Origin: Daphnia carinata
Taxonomy: Eukaryota > Arthropoda > Branchiopoda > Diplostraca > Daphniidae
Assembly: GCF_022539665.2 (NCBI RefSeq)
Contig: NC_081337.1
Location: 5,308,679-5,372,678, forward strand
Direction of reading: 5' to 3'
Length of the DNA stretch: 64,000 nucleotides
This document shows positions 47,261 to 57,667 of this stretch, in pieces. How positions within the stretch are numbered: the first letter of the stretch is position 1; each line of letters starts with the position of its first letter. The notes under the pieces were generated by a model that was not told the origin of the DNA, did not search any database, and saw only the letters and a list, made by a program, of their open reading frames with translations. A program made the position numbers and the translations under genes.

Positions 47261-48389
47261 ATGGCTACAATTAAAAGTTGGATTGAAAATATTAAACAAA
47301 TCAACTACAGTCCTTGCATTATGTACGTTATGTATGTCATGTGGATGGTCGCCTTTTTGGCTTCGGTGTCGTCCAAAACGACCGGCACCCAAACTGGGAC
47401 AGACGTTGTCACCGAAATTCTGAGTGCCATCAGCGGACGTGAAGACACGCGGAGAGTTGCCGATTATCTCAATTTATCACGCGCTGAACTGGTCAAAGAA
47501 ATGCCTCTCTTTAGTCCTGGTAACTAAAAATCAAACGTATTCGTTTCTTAATGATTATTTTGTGTGAAACAGATGGGACGAAATTAAGTTACACATTCTT
47601 CGCCCCGACGTCGTTTGCTTTCCTGCTGCAAACACCGCAAGACACTGTCGATCCGTTCCTTGTTGACGCCAATCTCCGTCTCAGAGTGTTGATTCGCCAT
47701 TTTGCTAGACAAGGCGTCTCATCTAACGATCTGACCAGATTGGACACGCTGGTCATGGCTGACTCGAGTGTGGCAGCTATTACTCGTACAGCTGGTAATC
47801 GACATATCTTTTTTGCGTTTCTTATTAACTTTTTCAATTCCGAATAGACACAAAGACGTTCATCAATGGAGCAGAAATTCAGAGTTCTTTGTCGTCCTCC
47901 TTTGTCGCTGTTTATATTGTCGATCGAGTGTTTATAGTCGGCAATGAAATAAATGACGCCATCAGCGCCCATTTCCAGAACAATCCGGCAACAATCATCG
48001 GCCTCCCCGAAATGCTGCCGTCAGTAGTTCCAGAAATCGCCATTGTGGAGCCATCTGTTTCGGCACTTGTGCCAACTGTGGGCGGCTTCAGTAGTGTCTC
48101 TCCCAACGATATCGACGTCCAGGACGTGGCAAGATTCGTAACGACGTCGTTGAGTGCTAACGGGGCTTCTCCACTCTTCCTAGTGAGTGTCGACACAGCT
48201 GAAAAGCAAATTGTAGCCGGTGTCAACTATCGACTTCAGCTAAAGTTCAACAACCAATTGGAAAGCGAAGAAAATACTTTAATCGTTTGCCAAGTTGTAG
48301 TCTTTGATCAGCCGTGGACGTCCACTCGCCAAATCAGCTCATCCAAATGTAGTCTATCCCGATCCGCCACTTCTGTTGAAATTGACTAA
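47261..48389 (+). CDS. Array gene 1: secreted FAS1-cystatin fusion
   Basis: Exons: 47261-47519, 47573-47794, 47848-48389; 1023 nt, 340 aa. A hydrophobic stretch (YVMYVMWMVAFLASVSS) after ~24 residues acts as a signal anchor or late signal peptide. The single FAS1 domain is split by phase-1 introns: DVVTEILSAISGREDTRRVA in exon 1; YTFFAPTSFAFLLQTPQD, LRVLIRHFARQG and VMADSS in exon 2; and FINGAEIQ to VAVYIVDRVFI in exon 3. A ~40-residue linker leads to a cystatin domain with all three inhibitory elements: Gly pair in VGGFSSVSPN, QIVAG in KQIVAGVNYRL, and PW in VFDQPWTSTR. The Cys pair CQVV / SSKC fits the cystatin disulfide. Cystatins are tight reversible inhibitors of papain-family cysteine proteases, so inhibition is predicted. 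It has no Kunitz domain, unlike genes at 52131 and 54134. Confidence 0.88.
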
Positions 48390-48861
48390 GCATAAAATTA
48401 GGAAAGATTAACCTATTTATCATGGCATAAAACTCACTTGACTTGTTTTCATTAAACCGATTTTTCTTCGCGTGTCAGATCCTGTTTCGATGTATTTTGC
48501 CATTTGTAAAAAAAAAAGGATTCAAAAATAGATGAAGTAAAATACGAAGATTTAATTTAGATTTTTTGTAACAGTTGAATTGTCAGTGTTGTGTACCCGA
48601 TAGAATATGGTCCAACCAGTTTGATCGCAGTCACTGGAAATTCACATAAAATGGGGGACTCATTGCAACTTCCGTGGACTTTGTGTCAACCAATAAAATC
48701 TCGAGTCTTCTCGACCAGTTTGAGCTGTTGGATGAGTTCGGTGACACAAACAAAAAAAAGCCATTTTACAGGATAAACGCCAAGTGTCCTCTTTTTTTTG
48801 TGTTTGATTGGGAGTTCAATCACCTACCAACATGAATCAAGATGGAATCCGGTTTTGTTCA

Positions 48862-48898
48862 TATAAAAGCTCGTTGTTGTTTCCAGTCATCAGTCGAC
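48862..48898 (+). promoter_or_regulatory. TATA plus CAGTC initiator, small Cys gene
   Basis: TATAAAAG at 48862-48869, then TTCCAGTCATCAGTCGAC beginning near 48881. The ATG is at 48929. Confidence 0.55.
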
Positions 48899-48928
48899 TC
48901 CTGTCTGTAGAAAAGAAGCCATTTCAAG

Positions 48929-49311
48929 ATGAAACTATACGCTGCCCATTTCATAATGATGGCGACCATTTCCGTTGTCGTGTCGTCGAAACCCGTGACT
49001 CAAATTGGAAAGAACATTACCAAACATTCGGCCAACGAGAAACAGGAGACTCGTATTTACCATCCCAGTGGTAGGTTATAATTTTTTATTCTCAGATCAT
49101 TATTGGGTGGGAAACGCCCTTATTTCAAGCTTTGATATATCATTATATTTGCATTGCAGAATTGGAAACGAGTGAGACAGAGAGTTGCATCGAACAGTGT
49201 CAGAGAGACTGGAAATTCGGATATGGTTGGGAGAAATGGGTTGATCACTGCTTACTTCATGAATGTGGCGTTGAACCTGATCCCGACGCTCATTTTTACG
49301 TGACTTTCTGA
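48929..49311 (+). CDS. Small secreted cysteine protein inside the array
   Basis: Exons: 48929-49070 and 49160-49311; 294 nt, 97 aa, phase-1 junction. Signal peptide MKLYAAHFIMMATISVVVSS followed by KPVTQIGKN. This resembles array gene 4 (LMATVLLVSSKPTNIG), and the first exon also ends in phase 1. The second exon is unrelated to FAS1, Kunitz or cystatin: an acidic segment, then four Cys in the pattern C-x3-C-x18-C-x4-C (SCIEQCQRDWKF ... DHCLLHECGV). I do not recognise the fold. The shared signal exon and promoter suggest it arose from an array copy by exon replacement or extreme divergence. Confidence 0.65.
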
Positions 49312-49681
49312 TTGGAACACTTGAGGCGCAATGAATAATCATATTTATGAATCCATTTGATCATAACACAAATTCTAAGAAATGTATTTACCTTTTAAGG
49401 TACAATACACTTGAACATGTTACATAATGGCTGTACTACATTCCTATTTGGTCCACAAAAATCGAAAAGATTTTATTTTATGGTCTAACAATTTTGTGTG
49501 ACATCAGACTGTTAATGCGATGCAGCAATAACCTTGGTGAAAGAACGTTGTGCTCTCATCCTCCGCCCTTTATTTGTCCTTGTTTGTCAGTTGCCAACGT
49601 GTCCCGAAACTGTATTATTTTCGTTGCTGGGCAGATTTTGCGATCCTATTTCCAGGTGTTTCACACGTTCAAGCCCTTCTG

Positions 49682-49720
49682 CATAAAAAGGGAAACACCC
49701 TTTTGCCAGTTTCAGTCAAC
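49682..49720 (+). promoter_or_regulatory. TATA-like plus TTTCAGTC initiator, array gene 3
   Basis: CATAAAAAG near 49682-49690 and GTTTCAGTCAAC with +1 A near 49714, a spacing of about 31 bp. Confidence 0.5.
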
Positions 49721-49771
49721 TGTTTGCTGTTGACCGCTGTCGTTGGTCGCTGCTGCTCAAAAATTCTAACA

Positions 49772-50517
49772 ATGTCTACCCTATTCGCATTAGTGGCCGT
49801 CCTTTTGACTGTCGCATCCTCACAAGCGGCAACCGAAACTGGATCTGACATTGTTACGGAAATTCTAAAGGTTCTCAAAGGACATGACGAATTATGGAGA
49901 GTCGCAGACTATTTGAATTCTTCTCGTACCGCCCTCGTCAACGAATTGCCTCTGGAAACTTCGGGTAAATCATTTGCGAGTTAGCAATTTTACCTGTCTG
50001 ATTTAATAAAAAAATGATTTAATAGGACGCAAGTTGAGCTACACATTCTTTGCACCGACGGCAATGGCATTTTTGAGACAGATGCCTCAAGACACAGTCG
50101 ATCCACTCATCATTGACGACGGTCTCCGGACTAAGGTCTTGATCCGTCATTTTGCCCGTCAACGCGTCTCGGCCAACGATTTGGGTAAATTGGACAAACT
50201 CGTTATGGCCGATTCCAAAGAGGCCATTCTCACGCGCACTCCCGGTAAGTCCCGTCCGTTCCATCGATTCGCTGACGCTCACCCCAAGGGCATGTGTTTG
50301 ATTGCTTAATGATTTTTCATTTCCTTTATTGGCTGTAGGCACACAAGTCAATGTGATCAACAAGGCGGAAATCCAGCCGGGAGCTATTCAATTGCCTGAT
50401 AATATTGGCACCATCTACACTGTCGATCGAGTCTTTATGACCGGTGAAGAGGTTGGCCAAGCCATTTCGGCCCATTTTGAACGCAATCCAAATACTGGTT
50501 TTGGCTTCTTCGGTTAA
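49772..50517 (+). CDS. Array gene 3: secreted single-domain FAS1 protein
   Basis: Exons: 49772-49964, 50026-50244, 50339-50517; 591 nt, 196 aa. Clean signal peptide MSTLFALVAVLLTVASSQA. Exon structure and phases (1,1) are the same as array gene 1. FAS1 motifs: GSDIVTEILKVLKGHDELWR; LSYTFFAPTAMAFLRQMPQD, LIRHFARQRVS and LVMADSKEA; then VINKAEIQPGAIQLP and GTIYTVDRVFM. The reading frame stops after HFERNPNTGFGFFG, exactly where gene 1 enters its linker and cystatin. No cystatin remnant is seen downstream. It could be an adhesive or scaffold member lacking inhibitor modules. The start is chosen for its signal peptide; an upstream open frame exists without a better ATG. Confidence 0.88.
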
Positions 50518-52028
50518 CCTCCCGTTTTATCTAATATTGAATTAGAGTCTGCATTCTATTTTTTTTTATATGAAAATTAGCCTTTTTATTGGTGCCCCTT
50601 TTTAAACACAATTCATAACTCCTGTTTGAAAATGCTAGTTTTAGGGGCTACCATTTTTGCAGATTTACATGTTATACAGAGCTTATATAAGTAAGAATAA
50701 AATATTCAAATTTTCAAAAGGACGCGTTGTTTGCTTCCCCTTCCCCGAGTTTTCGAAACTTATGCAAATCCCCGCAATGAAATTATGCGAGATGGGGAAG
50801 GGTAAGGAAAACAGCACGAAACCCCCAAAAAGATGAAGAAAAAAAAAGACCTTGGTATTTTTTCATTTTCTTAATTTGAATATGGGGAAGAGAAAGAAAA
50901 CGAAAGGGTAAATAGAATACCTCCCCCAACCCATGAATTTATTTGGAAGAAAGAAATGAAAAGGCGGGAAGAGGGAGGAAAACTTATCAAGTTAATGGAA
51001 CTTGAAAATATCATAAAAAGCCCCATGATTTTGTTCGACATTCTGCAGTTTCATTCCCAAACGATAGAGGACAGCAAAATCGATGGGAGAAATTTCTTCA
51101 GTTCGAATCGTTACTTTTTGTGTTTTCATCCTACTTTCATCTAAACGTGCACAAGCGCCATAGTCAATTGGACGGAAGGATGACCGTGTAGGCGAGTGAT
51201 ACGGCACCATTGGACGCATTTAACTATTGTGTTCGTAAGTAGCAGGGGATTGAAAGCTTTTGTATCCTTCTGCGTGTAAGAACCTCATGGCCAGGTCTAA
51301 GGAGATTATAGTCATCCTACGCCATCCAATCAACTACGTTTCTTACATGAAATGAAACTGAGCTAATACCGACAAACCTACGCACTCGTCACATGAAAGC
51401 TGCGTATCAATGATTTCCCCGTAACGTTACTGCTGCCTCGTCTGCTTCTCCCAGAATTTCATCGTGCTATTATAATCAAAGGATTGCCTTATCTCTGTTT
51501 GACAGTTGCCCAGCTTATAAATCTGGTGAGAACCAACGTTGTGCCGACGAAAGTTCAACAAGATTTAGGAAAATGCTTGAACCTCGTCGAAGTAATCACG
51601 ACTTTTAAGGTAATTTTCTTTTGTCGACATGTTGCGATTCGAAAAGGAAAGCTTGGACGTCACGCTTATCATTTTATTGCTAGCGATTATTATACACCTG
51701 CCGTCTATTAACAGGAACGGCCATGGCCATGTCCTCGTGACGAGACTTTGTCCTCTACGTGCCCTTCAACAGATCACTCGACGTCCTTCCCAATTTTGTT
51801 TTCATTGCTAATGCTGGTAACCTTTAATGATTTAAATGCGTTTTTTCATTTACAATTGCATAATAACAGGCTTCCTTGCACAAATGAAAGAACCACGAAC
51901 ACCAAAAACTCTTTTGTCCATTTGTGCAATTGCTCTTTCTGTGTTTTTCCCACCATTTTCCCCAGACTGCGTGTCATCACCACCATCTTTAACAGCAACT
52001 ACAATCACGAGGCGTTTGTTAGCGGTGG
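50518..52028. other. Spacer within array
   Basis: A purine-rich AAAG/GGGA stretch lies at about 50745-50995. No FAS1, Kunitz or cystatin fragment was found. Confidence 0.45.
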
Positions 52029-52076
52029 TATAAATACAAGAAGAAAGGAGCTCCGCCTGGATGTCTTCAGTCGCCG
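52029..52076 (+). promoter_or_regulatory. TATA plus CTTCAGTCG initiator, array gene 4
   Basis: TATAAATA at 52029-52036 and GTCTTCAGTCGCC near 52063-52075. ATG at 52131. Confidence 0.55.
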
Positions 52077-52130
52077 GTCGACTCTTGCTGGCTGTACTGC
52101 TGCAAAAAGAAATCACATTCTTGCACAAAG

Positions 52131-53463
52131 ATGAAGGCCATGACAGGTCTTCTAGTCTTGATGGCTACTGTCCTTTTGGTGTCTTCCAAACCGACGAATA
52201 TTGGGGACACGGACATTGTCACCGAAATTGTACGAGCCATGGAAGGACGTGAAGAAATGTGGAGAGTTGTCAGTTACTTGAAAGCCTCTCGTGCTGGCCT
52301 GCTGAACGAATTTCCACTCTTCAGCCCTGGTAAGCCAAATAGCATTCACTGTCGTCCATTACTGCAATTGTTTATTCTATTAGATGGAACACAACAAAGT
52401 TACACGTTCTTTGCTCCGACGTCGTTTGCTTTCAGCTTGCAAACTCCACAAGATACGGTCGATCCGCTCTTTGTCGATGACGACCTCCGTCTTAGAGTTC
52501 TGATTCGCCATTTCGCACGCTCACCTGTCTCTTCCGATGACTTGGCCAATGTGGGCAAAATTGTCATGGCCGATTCCAGCGAGGCAGCTCTCACTTATCA
52601 AAATAGTAATGAAATGTGCAGCCTGCCACCTCTCGATCGCACAGATGCCGTGTGTGAGGCCTACATGCCGATGTGGACGTTCACGTCCGCAACGGGCAAA
52701 TGCGAGAGCTACATCTACGGCGGTTGTTTCGGGACGGCCAATCTTTTCAAAACAGAAGAGGATTGTTTGTCAGCATGCGGCCCAACTGCCAGTACATTTT
52801 TTTATAAGGGAATCATTGTCCATGATTGAGTTTAATCCTTGAATTTGATCATTATCAGATACCAGGACGCGGTTGATTAAGGATGCGGAAATCCAGCCGG
52901 AAGCCATCCGCTTACCGCAAGACATCGGTGTTGTTTACATCGTTGGACGTGTCTTTATGAATAGTGACGAGGTCAGTGAGGCGATTTCGTCCCACTTTAA
53001 ACGTAATCCCAATACGGCCCTTTGTCTTGGCCTTCCTTGCTCACCTGGCGAATCACCAGCGCCGGTTGACGATGAAGCGGCGCTCGATATCCGCAATACT
53101 CCGCTGGCTCCCCCACCAGACGTTCCTATGCCGCTCGGTGGTTTCAATGCCGTATCGACCGACGAACCTGACGTCCAAGAGATGGCGGAATTCGCCACCA
53201 AGGCCATGAGTCAGGGTGCCAATCGGGAATACCCGATCACGTTGGTTAAGATAGTCAAGGCCGAGAGACAAGTTGTAGCCGGATTTAATTATATCCTTCA
53301 GTTAGAATTGAAGGAAAACCCCAAGAATGATGCTGTCGTCGTGTGTGACGTGGTCGTCTTTGATCAATCGTGGACGTCCACACGTCAAATCACGTCGTTT
53401 CAGTGCAATCCTAGCTTGGCTATTGCTCCCGAAATTGAATTAGGACTGCCCCCCTTATCTTAA
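52131..53463 (+). CDS. Array gene 4: FAS1 with internal Kunitz domain, then cystatin
   Basis: Exons: 52131-52329, 52384-52791, 52859-53463; 1212 nt, 403 aa. Signal peptide MKAMTGLLVLMATVLLVSS. FAS1 part 1: DIVTEIVRAMEGREEMWR; YTFFAPTSFAFSLQTPQD; LIRHFARSPVS; IVMADSSEAALT. A six-Cys Kunitz/BPTI domain then sits in the same exon (CSLPPLDRTDAVCEAYMPMW, KCESYIYGGC, EEDCLSACG). FAS1 then resumes (LIKDAEIQPEAIRLP, VVYIVGRVFM). So the Kunitz domain interrupts the FAS1 fold before its last strands. Kunitz P1, the residue after the second Cys, is Glu, unusual for a trypsin-type inhibitor. The cystatin follows a Pro-rich linker: LGGFNAVST, RQVVAGFNY, and SW where PW is usual. Predicted secreted, possibly acting on both serine and cysteine proteases. 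Confidence 0.9.
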
Positions 53464-54040
53464 AGTTTGTGGTCGATGAGAACTGCACCGTGCGAACCGG
53501 AAGTTTTTTTCTTTCTCTGGTTTCCTTAACGTTATGTCTGAGTTCAATACAAAGTTTTCCAGACGTCCAATTGGAACTCTGCGATTCATCTTTCTATTTG
53601 CGTAGAAGGGCCACAAGTACTGCAGTAAAAGGACTTTAGAGGGAAAGTTTTTGGGTGCATTTAACACTTGGGTTGGTCCAATTTGGCAGCCTTGAAAGGT
53701 GTAACGACCTACCTTAACAACTGCGCATGGGAACACAACCATCTGCCACCTGGAGTACAGAAGAGCAAGCTACGATCGGGTCAATGAGTGCGTCAAAGGG
53801 CTGCTCAGCTTTCATTCGTCGTTTCTTTTTTCTCCTTTAATAGATTTGTTTCGAACAGAAAATAACTCGTTCTCGTGGTATTTGGAAGTCGATTCCAGTA
53901 GATTTTCCCCTTTTTACCTGTATATGCTTTAAAGTTCAAGAGCCGTGGGGTTCAAGGCTGTAACGGTATCTAATTTAAAATTCTTGAGCCCTAGTGGCTT
54001 TAGTTGCCTAGGCTGATTGTGTCCCATCTATTCTTGGACA
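53464..54040. other. Spacer within array
   Basis: Contains the gene 4 3' UTR and gene 5 upstream region. No coding remnant seen. Confidence 0.45.
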
Positions 54041-54080
54041 TATAAAGATGGGTTGACCCTCTATGGGGTGCATTCAGTTG
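54041..54080 (+). promoter_or_regulatory. TATA plus TTCAGT initiator, array gene 5
   Basis: TATAAAG at 54041-54047 and GCATTCAGTTG with +1 A near 54075, 34 bp apart. ATG at 54134. Confidence 0.55.
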
Positions 54081-54133
54081 CCAGTCCAATTTCCCTGCTG
54101 TTGCTAGCTGCAAACAAAGCTGCTCACAAAGAC

Positions 54134-55472
54134 ATGCACCCAACGACAATCATCGGCCTCTTGGCTTTTTTGGCTTCCCTGTGGGTGTTTGCGACGTCGA
54201 AGCCAACAACCACCGGCCATTATCATCATGGCACTGATATTGTGACCGAAATTCTGCAAGCCATCGACAGACGAGAAGAAATGTGGAGAATCGCAACTTA
54301 CCTGAATGCTTCCCGTGACGACCTTTTGAAAGAATTGCCCTACCTTGATGCTGGTAAAATATATTATTCTCTTCAAATTATTCTTTTATGCTTTAAATCA
54401 TTGCTTCGAAATAGATGGGACGAAAATCAATTACACATTCTTTGCACCGACATCGACGGCCTTTTTGACACAAACTCCACAAGATGCGTCTGATCCGATG
54501 CACGTTGACGCTCATTTCCGCCGTAAAGTCCTTCTTCGCCATTTCGTTCGTCAACATGTTACGACCGATGATCTGACCAGAGTGGACACGCTCTTCATGG
54601 CCGATTCTACAAAGGCTGTTGTAACTAGGAAGAGTTCGATTGAAATTTGTAACTTGCCACCGATCCACCCGAGCACAGCTACGTGCATGGCTTTTTTCCC
54701 GTCTTGGACGTTCAACTCCAAGTCAGGCAAATGCGAGAGATACGTGTACGGTGGATGCCACAGAACTGAGAACCTGTTCGATACAGAGGAAGACTGTCTA
54801 GCCAAATGTGGGCCAGCTGTCAGTAAGTTGATTATGCATTGCTAATTTTTAATATCATACTCACGAAATTGCCAATCTATAGATACGGTCAGGTCATTTC
54901 TGAACGAGACGGAAATTCAAACAGATGCCTGTGCATGCAGTGAACTCGTTCACGATTTTTGCACCATGTTCGTGGTCGATCGTGTCTTCATGGACCGTAC
55001 AGAGGTGATCGACGCTCTCAGTAAACAGCCCAGCACAGGCCAAATAGGTCCGTTCAGTTTGACTGCAATTCATTCATCGCCGTCCAATCGAATCCCTAAC
55101 CACGAACCAAGTTCTATTCATCCGCTTCGTACCACTCCACTCGAACCAATCGGTCCCATACTAGTCGGTTATAATAACGTATCTCCCAGCGATCCAGATG
55201 TCCAAGAGATTGCCCAATTTGCTGTTGATGAACTGAGCCGGGGTGCCCACTCTTTGTCATCTCCACTTGTATTGGTCAACGTCATCGCAGCTGAAAAGCA
55301 GGTCGTGGCCGGAGTCAATTACAAACTCAAATTATCGCTTCAAAATGCCGAACTCGGAGCCATTGCTTGTGATGTGGTTGTCTTTGATCAGTCGTGTTCT
55401 TCCACCTGCCGCGTCAGCTCGTTCAAGTGCAATCCGTCCTTCGTCAGTAGCATCCCCAACGTCAATGAATAA
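54134..55472 (+). CDS. Array gene 5: FAS1 with internal Kunitz domain, then divergent cystatin
   Basis: Exons: 54134-54353, 54415-54822, 54883-55472; 1218 nt, 405 aa. Signal peptide MHPTTIIGLLAFLASLWVFA. Exon 2 is 408 nt, the same length as in gene 4, and again joins the FAS1 core (YTFFAPTSTAFLTQTPQD, LLRHFVRQHVT, LFMADSTKAVVT) to a Kunitz domain (CNLPPIHPSTATCMAFFPSW, KCERYVYGGC, EEDCLAKCG). P1 is Met, which in other Kunitz inhibitors favours elastase- or chymotrypsin-like targets. FAS1 ends with FLNETEIQ and FVVDRVFM, with two extra Cys between (ACACSEL). The cystatin keeps KQVVAGVNYKL and the N-terminal Gly (LVGYNNVSP), but the second hairpin PW reads SC (FDQSCSSTC), gaining two Cys, so inhibition may be weaker or altered. 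Confidence 0.9.
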
Positions 55473-56672
55473 GCCCTTGATTATTGCTAACATCTAAATG
55501 ATTTTTATTAGTTTTAATTATACTCTTTGTTCTTTTCCTTGGTTTTTCGTTAATATTATATTATACACGTGGGTTTGTTCAAGTATATAGTGGAATTCAA
55601 AACATTTATTGAGTTCATCTGGACTTCCTCGCAAGCTGTTAGTGTGGCAGCTCAAGGATACAGCGATATCTAGATCAAGGTTAACGGTACAATTTGTTGT
55701 GTGTTGGGGTAGGTCTGCGAAGGTAGAGGCCGTTTTACGACAAGGCTTATACGGATAGGCACAGGGTCACTGGCCTCTCCATTCCCGGAAGGAGATACAA
55801 ACCGTATCCCGTTTTAGATAAGCTGCTGCAGTGACCTGATTCGAAATGATCTCAAGTTGTAGGGACCTGACTCAGCGTTTGAGTTGCCAATCAACTGACT
55901 AGAACAAATTATTTTTAGATTGGACAAAGGGACAATGATAAACACAAAACTTATCTGAATTTTCTCATTTCTCAGTAGAAACACAATCCTCAAAGTACGG
56001 CCAAGCAGTTACGAGTTTGAGTTTTAGCCTACAGCTAAAACCTTTTTATTTGCAGGGTTGGGGTAACTATCTCAACCACTACAAGTTTTTAAAAAGGGAA
56101 GGTAGGGTAACAAAAACATATTTCGTTGCCATTCCTTCTCCATCTTTTCCACGTTGCCTAGCCAGGCAGTTGGTGATAGTCTGTTGACAACGACAGATGC
56201 ATTCGTCAACGTTAATCGTTGTGTTGGTTGTTGTCGTTTATTCGTTTGTTCGTCGTTTATTGCAATTGAAGTTCGTCATCGAAGGCGTTGCTTCCGCTAC
56301 ATTTATTCAACGTTTAGTGGACTTCGTAGACGGTTATTCTGCTATCCATTTCGGGAATGTCGACGACAAGTAGATGAAAACTCCACAAGTCCTTTCACAG
56401 CATTACCGTTTGCATCATTCGACAGGTAAAAAGGAAATGCTAAAAATTAAGAAAAACTTGGGCCTTTCCACTCAATTGCAATGTGCATCGGGATGAGGCC
56501 AATTATTCAAGATAACTGTCGAATCCCTGTACAAAATTAGAATTGTACCTACCCCCTTAGTTTGGAAATTCTATTACATACGAGCCAGGTTCAAGGGTAA
56601 ACGGTATATTCGTTTCAAGGTGAACAGCCTACCTCTTGTTTCAGCCTATTTAGGATAGCTCTTCCCCCTTCT
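55473..56672. other. Spacer within array
   Basis: An ORF at 56154-56429 ends at a good donor (TTCGACAG|GTAAAAAG), so a 5' noncoding exon of the next gene is conceivable. No domain is recognisable. TTTCAGTGAGTC near 56672-56683 resembles the array initiator. Confidence 0.35.
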
Positions 56673-56772
56673 TTCAGTGAGTCACTAAGAGTCGTTGCAC
56701 ATCTTAGTAGCCTCGGCTTTCGAATTTTGTTTGACTATTGCCACCAAGCCATTGAACCTACAATCAATTCTG

Positions 56773-57165
56773 ATGAAGAGGATGTCGCCTAGTGTCATAG
56801 CGTTTTTACTTTGTTTGTTCGTGGTGTTTCCTTTCGATGAGGCCAATTCGGCTTCATTTGAGCGACAGAAGCCCGGTGGATACTCGTCCGTCAACGTAGA
56901 AGACGTCGACGTCAGAGAAATGGCGGAGTTCGCCACCAGCGCCATATCGTTGAGCAGCAACTTTGGACCGTCTCATCTCATCAGGATCGTTAAGGCGGAG
57001 AAGCAAATCGTGGCCGGTACGAACTACAAATTGACGCTTGAACTGGACAGCATCGTAGACGGAGATATTGTGTGTGACGTCATCGTTTTCGATCAGCCTT
57101 GGACCGATACTCGTAAACTGAGCGAATCCAGTTGCATGGCAGTTTGCACAAGCTCAGATGTCTGA
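56773..57165 (+). CDS. Array gene 6: stand-alone secreted cystatin
   Basis: Single exon, 130 aa, the usual size of a type-2 cystatin. Signal peptide MKRMSPSVIAFLLCLFVVFP (then FDEANS). The inhibitory wedge is intact: PGGYSSVNVEDVDVREMAEF at the N-terminus, KAEKQIVAGTNYKLTLEL in the first hairpin, and VFDQPWTDTR in the second. The Cys pair IVCDV / ESSC fits the conserved disulfide, with two further Cys (MAVCTSS and the preceding ESSC region) near the C-terminus. It matches the cystatin halves of genes 1, 4 and 7 closely, so it may have arisen by loss of the FAS1 exons or may represent the ancestral cystatin unit. Expected to inhibit cathepsin-like proteases outside the cell. Confidence 0.88.
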   Translation: MKRMSPSVIAFLLCLFVVFPFDEANSASFERQKPGGYSSVNVEDVDVREMAEFATSAISLSSNFGPSHLIRIVKAEKQIVAGTNYKLTLELDSIVDGDIVCDVIVFDQPWTDTRKLSESSCMAVCTSSDV

Positions 57166-57667
57166 TTTTGTTTTTATCATTAAACCATATGGCATTGCAG
57201 TTTATTTGTAGTCCTTTTAATAAACCACACCTATTCGATACGCTGGGAGAGAAGACGTGCAGTAGTTAAAATTGAAATGGAGCACGGCCACTTTTCATCT
57301 GTTGCGATGATCTCAATATTTATGGCCTCGTAGTCACGTTCAAATTAACTCAGATCATCGTTCCTGTAACGTCTCATTACCTGCCTCAGGTGTCATCGCT
57401 TTGGTTTTGGTTCTCATTTTGAACCAATGGTTGAGCACAGTCCGCGTTGAAATGCCAAATAATGAAATCAGAAAGCATCAGTTTAAGTAAGTACATGGTG
57501 TTGACTGTTTGTTCATGTTTAATGTGTTGTATGAAAGACACGTCATTCGCAGTTTAGCCACCATTGAACGCGTACAACTTGTTCAGGTATGGTCTAGAGT
57601 TATATTAGTTTCATGGTGCTGTACATTTATTACATTTCATATTTTAACATTTTTCAGATCAAGAAAT

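Noticed and set aside
56154-56429. 91-codon Cys/Arg-rich plus ORF ending at a donor site
   Set aside because: No domain similarity or signal peptide; at most a noncoding leader exon.
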